A stretch of DNA of 64,000 nt from Rhizobium sp. WYJ-E13 (lineage in GTDB: Bacteria > Pseudomonadota > Alphaproteobacteria > Rhizobiales > Rhizobiaceae). The stretch is taken from the NCBI RefSeq assembly GCF_018987265.1, contig NZ_CP076854.1, positions 868,001 to 932,000 on the forward strand, in the 5' to 3' direction. The translations under genes and the position numbers were made by a program. The notes below the pieces were generated by a model. That model did no database searches, was not told the origin of the DNA, and saw nothing but the letters and a program-made list of their open reading frames with translations. Of this stretch, positions 60,682 to 64,000 are shown in pieces. Position 1 is the first letter of the stretch, and each line of letters opens with the position of its first letter.

Positions 60682-61929
60682 TCAGAAGATCTGGTCGTAG
60701 GCGTTCTGCATCGCCTGCACGAAATCGTCTTCGGTGCGGCTCGGATCGCTCCAATATTTGTCGGCCTCCTGCCAGATGGTGCGATACCAATCGGCGTCCG
60801 CCGTATTGAAGGGGTTGGACACCTGCTTCGACGGGTCCTTCAGCGTTTCCAGGACGAGCTTGTTGCAGGCATCAAGGTTTGTCGTGTCGGCATCGGTGCG
60901 GACGGGGCTTGCCCCCTTCTTCAGCACAAATTCGGCGTTCAGCTTCGGATCGACATCAAGCTTGGCGAAGTCCTCCTGGGCTTTGGCGGTGTCAGCGTTA
61001 TTCGTGTTGAGGAAGCCCCAGGAATCGACGGTCACGACGACGGCCTTGGTGCCCGGGATATTCATGCAGTCGAAATCCGTGCCCAGCTTCTTCTGCGCAG
61101 CGACGAACTCGCCTTTCATCCAGTCGCCATGGATCTGCAGTAGGGCCTTTCCAGTGATGACGAGATTGGTCGTGTCATTCCACTGGCGGTTCGGGGATCC
61201 CGGATCCGTGTGCTCGGCGATTTGGCGGAAACGCTTCAGTGCTGCCCGCATTTCCGGGGTGTCGATCACGTCGCGATCAGGCTTTTCGCCGTAGAAACGA
61301 TCGTAGATTTCAGGGCCTTCCTCGGAAGCGATCAGGGCCTGAAGAAGATAGGCCTTCTGAAACTGGTCGCCACCCTGCGCAATCGGTATGTAACCAGCAG
61401 CCTTGACCTTGTCGAAGGCGGCAAAGAGATCGTCGAGAGACTTCCAGGACTTCGGATCGACGCCTGCCGCCTCGGCGACATGCTTGTTGTAATAGACCAT
61501 CCCGTCGATATGCACCGTGGCCGGGGCCTTCATGATCTCGCCGTCGACAGTGATGTTCTTCAGAACAGACGGCGGGAAATTATTCGTCGCTCCGATGCTG
61601 TCGAACAACTTGGTCAACGGCACGCCGAGCCCCTGCTTGTTCAGATCCCGATAGATGCCGGGATCGGAATTCATGAAGATCGCAGGCGGATTGCCGCCGG
61701 TGATCATGTTCATCAGGCTGACATTGGCGCCGGAATCGTGGGCTATCGAGAGGTCCTTCCATTGGTGACCGTCCTTGGCCCAAGCCTCCCGCAGGACGGT
61801 GAGCGCCGCAATCTCGGATGGTTTCGACCAGGTGTGATAGACGACGACTTCATCTGCCCAGGCGTTTGCGGCAAGAGTGGTCGCGGCAAGCAACAGCGAT
61901 AGTCGTTTCAGCGATTTCCATTTCGTCAT
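60682..61929 (-). CDS. Sugar ABC-transporter substrate-binding protein (GtsA-like)
   Basis: 415 residues with a signal peptide (KRLSLLLAATTLAANAWADE). It is a family 1 solute-binding protein: VVVYHTWSKPSEIAALTVLREAW, MITGGNPPAIFMNSDPGIYRDLNKQGLGVPL, VHIDGMVYYNKHVAEAAGVDPKSWKSLDDLFAAFDKVK. The KDGHQWKDL and GNPPAIF parts recall glucose/mannose binding proteins (GtsA). It captures a sugar in the periplasm for the permeases encoded upstream. Gene order (permease, ATPase, binding protein) on the minus strand is unusual in that the binding protein is last. Confidence 0.93.
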   Translation of the reverse strand: MTKWKSLKRLSLLLAATTLAANAWADEVVVYHTWSKPSEIAALTVLREAWAKDGHQWKDLSIAHDSGANVSLMNMITGGNPPAIFMNSDPGIYRDLNKQGLGVPLTKLFDSIGATNNFPPSVLKNITVDGEIMKAPATVHIDGMVYYNKHVAEAAGVDPKSWKSLDDLFAAFDKVKAAGYIPIAQGGDQFQKAYLLQALIASEEGPEIYDRFYGEKPDRDVIDTPEMRAALKRFRQIAEHTDPGSPNRQWNDTTNLVITGKALLQIHGDWMKGEFVAAQKKLGTDFDCMNIPGTKAVVVTVDSWGFLNTNNADTAKAQEDFAKLDVDPKLNAEFVLKKGASPVRTDADTTNLDACNKLVLETLKDPSKQVSNPFNTADADWYRTIWQEADKYWSDPSRTEDDFVQAMQNAYDQIF

Positions 61930-61955
61930 GCAACATTCCTCCCTTTTAGATCTGA

Positions 61956-63059
<1,104 letters not shown>

Positions 63060-63063
63060 GCCT

Positions 63064-63972
63064 CTATCCCTTAATGGCGCCAGCAGTGATGCCCTGCACG
63101 AAGAACCTGCCGAGAACGAAATAGATGACGAGCGGCGGCAGGGCGGTGAGCAGTGCCGAAGCCATGTCGACCGCATAGTTCTTGGCGCCTGTCGTCGTCA
63201 CCGTGATGTTGTTGAGCACGACCGTCATAGGCTGCGTGTCCTGCGCGCCGAAGGTGAGGCCGACCAGGAAGTCGTTCCAGATGCCCGTGATCATCAGGAT
63301 CAGCACGACGATCATGATATTGCCGGACATCGGCAGGACGATTTCGAAGAAGATCCGCCAGAAGGAGCCGGAATCGATCATGGCAGCGGCGATGATCTGC
63401 GGCGGCATGCCTCGAAAATAATTCCGAAAGATCAACGTCAAAAAGGGCAGCGACAAGACGCTGTGGATGACAGCGATGCCGAACGTCGTACCATAGATAT
63501 GCAGCGAGCCGGTGATCTTGATCAGCGGATACATGATGATCTGGAACGGCACAAAAGCGCAGATGAAGAGTATGAACAGGAAACCGTTCGCCCATTTGAT
63601 GTTCCAGAGCGCCAAGCCGTAGCCAGTGATGATCGATAGCGAAATCGTCAGGACTAGGCTCGGGGCGAGGATATAGAGCGAGTTGAGGAAGCCGATTCGC
63701 ACGCCGTTGCAGTTCATGCCGGAACAGGCCTGCATCCAGGCATAGGACCACGCATCGGTCGTCCAGGGTGAGGGCAGAGAGAAGATTTGCCCCTCGCGGA
63801 TCTGATCCATCGTCTTGAAGGACGTCACGATAATGACGTAGAGCGGGACTGCGAAGAAGGCGGCGGCCATCAGCAGGAAGACGAAGATCACCACCCGGCT
63901 CGGCCGGATCAGCGGGCGCCTGCGCACTTTCGTTTCGCGGCGGGGTTGGGATGTCGCTGAGATAGCCGTCAT
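63064..63972 (-). CDS. Sugar ABC-transporter permease (MalG/GtsC-type)
   Basis: 302 residues with six membrane helices (first VVIFVFLLMAAAFFAVPLYVIIVTSF). The EAA-type motif is IIAAAMIDSGSFWRIFFEIVLPMSGNIMIV. It lies 4 bp before the ATPase gene on the minus strand. The GAGGAGAG ribosome binding site lies just upstream of its ATG. Its partner permease should be encoded beyond the right edge. Confidence 0.93.
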   Translation of the reverse strand: MTAISATSQPRRETKVRRRPLIRPSRVVIFVFLLMAAAFFAVPLYVIIVTSFKTMDQIREGQIFSLPSPWTTDAWSYAWMQACSGMNCNGVRIGFLNSLYILAPSLVLTISLSIITGYGLALWNIKWANGFLFILFICAFVPFQIIMYPLIKITGSLHIYGTTFGIAVIHSVLSLPFLTLIFRNYFRGMPPQIIAAAMIDSGSFWRIFFEIVLPMSGNIMIVVLILMITGIWNDFLVGLTFGAQDTQPMTVVLNNITVTTTGAKNYAVDMASALLTALPPLVIYFVLGRFFVQGITAGAIKG

Positions 63973-64000
63973 GCCGCTCTCCTCTGCCGGATGGCCGTGA
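63969..64000 (-). CDS. Possible 3' end of the partner permease gene
   Basis: On the minus strand the last bases read TAIRQRRAA then TGA, overlapping the next start as ATGA, a spacing used throughout this window. A MalF-type permease gene is expected here, but only nine codons are visible, so the call rests on context. Confidence 0.4.
   Translation of the reverse strand, partial: TAIRQRRAA

Overview
The window looks like a piece of a rhizobial (Rhizobiaceae, alphaproteobacterial) chromosome or large plasmid. The evidence is the ExoP/ExoF/ExoQ-type exopolysaccharide genes, an orphan FixJ/NarL-like regulator, TGA-N9-TCA iron-box motifs typical of RirA control, several carbohydrate ABC uptake cassettes, and dense operons with ATGA start/stop overlaps and high third-position GC. 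No rRNA, tRNA or CRISPR array was seen.

Layout. 1-6.1 kb holds housekeeping or accessory genes: a truncated fatty acid desaturase, a DUF4167-like small protein, a MYG1-family hydrolase, a DUF309 protein, two hypothetical proteins, and a GAF-GGDEF-EAL c-di-GMP protein. At 6.15-7.63 kb an IS630-family element carrying a small winged-helix passenger gene sits exactly in the stop codon of the GAF-GGDEF-EAL gene, and the stop codon is preserved. From 7.7 to 35.7 kb lies a large exopolysaccharide locus in several transcription units. It encodes GDP-fucose synthesis (gmd, fcl), a chain-length/BY-kinase co-polymerase, several glycosyltransferases, a Wzy-like polymerase preceded by a tiny coupled leader ORF, a secreted beta-helix protein, a PhyH-type dioxygenase, a WecG-type transferase, a polyprenyl-phosphate sugar-1-phosphate transferase, UDP-xylose synthase, a LuxR-type orphan regulator, a six-gene amino-sugar cassette, a Wzx flippase and an ExoF-like export protein. 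Together these form a nearly complete Wzx/Wzy pathway. At 36-37.2 kb are an OmpA-like lipoprotein and an L,D-transpeptidase.

37.6-46 kb is a Has heme-acquisition locus: ECF sigma factor, FecR anti-sigma, TonB receptor with a signalling N-terminal domain, HasA-like hemophore, and type I secretion ABC and membrane-fusion proteins. Both promoter regions carry IRO-box-like sites. The hemophore has an unusual RTX-like C-terminal extension. An orphan class B PBP follows.

48.4-53.9 kb encodes a TetR regulator, a GpdQ/CpdA-like metallophosphoesterase, a UgpB-like binding protein, two permeases and a tyrosine/inositol-type phosphatase. There is no ATPase in this set, and it may import and dephosphorylate a phosphodiester. 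54-64 kb is carbohydrate catabolism: an aldo/keto reductase, a LacI regulator with two identical 18-bp palindromic operators, a TIM-barrel isomerase, a Gfo/Idh dehydrogenase, an IclR regulator with a perfect 20-bp palindrome, two tandem VOC enzymes, and a GtsABC-type sugar ABC transporter that runs off the right edge.
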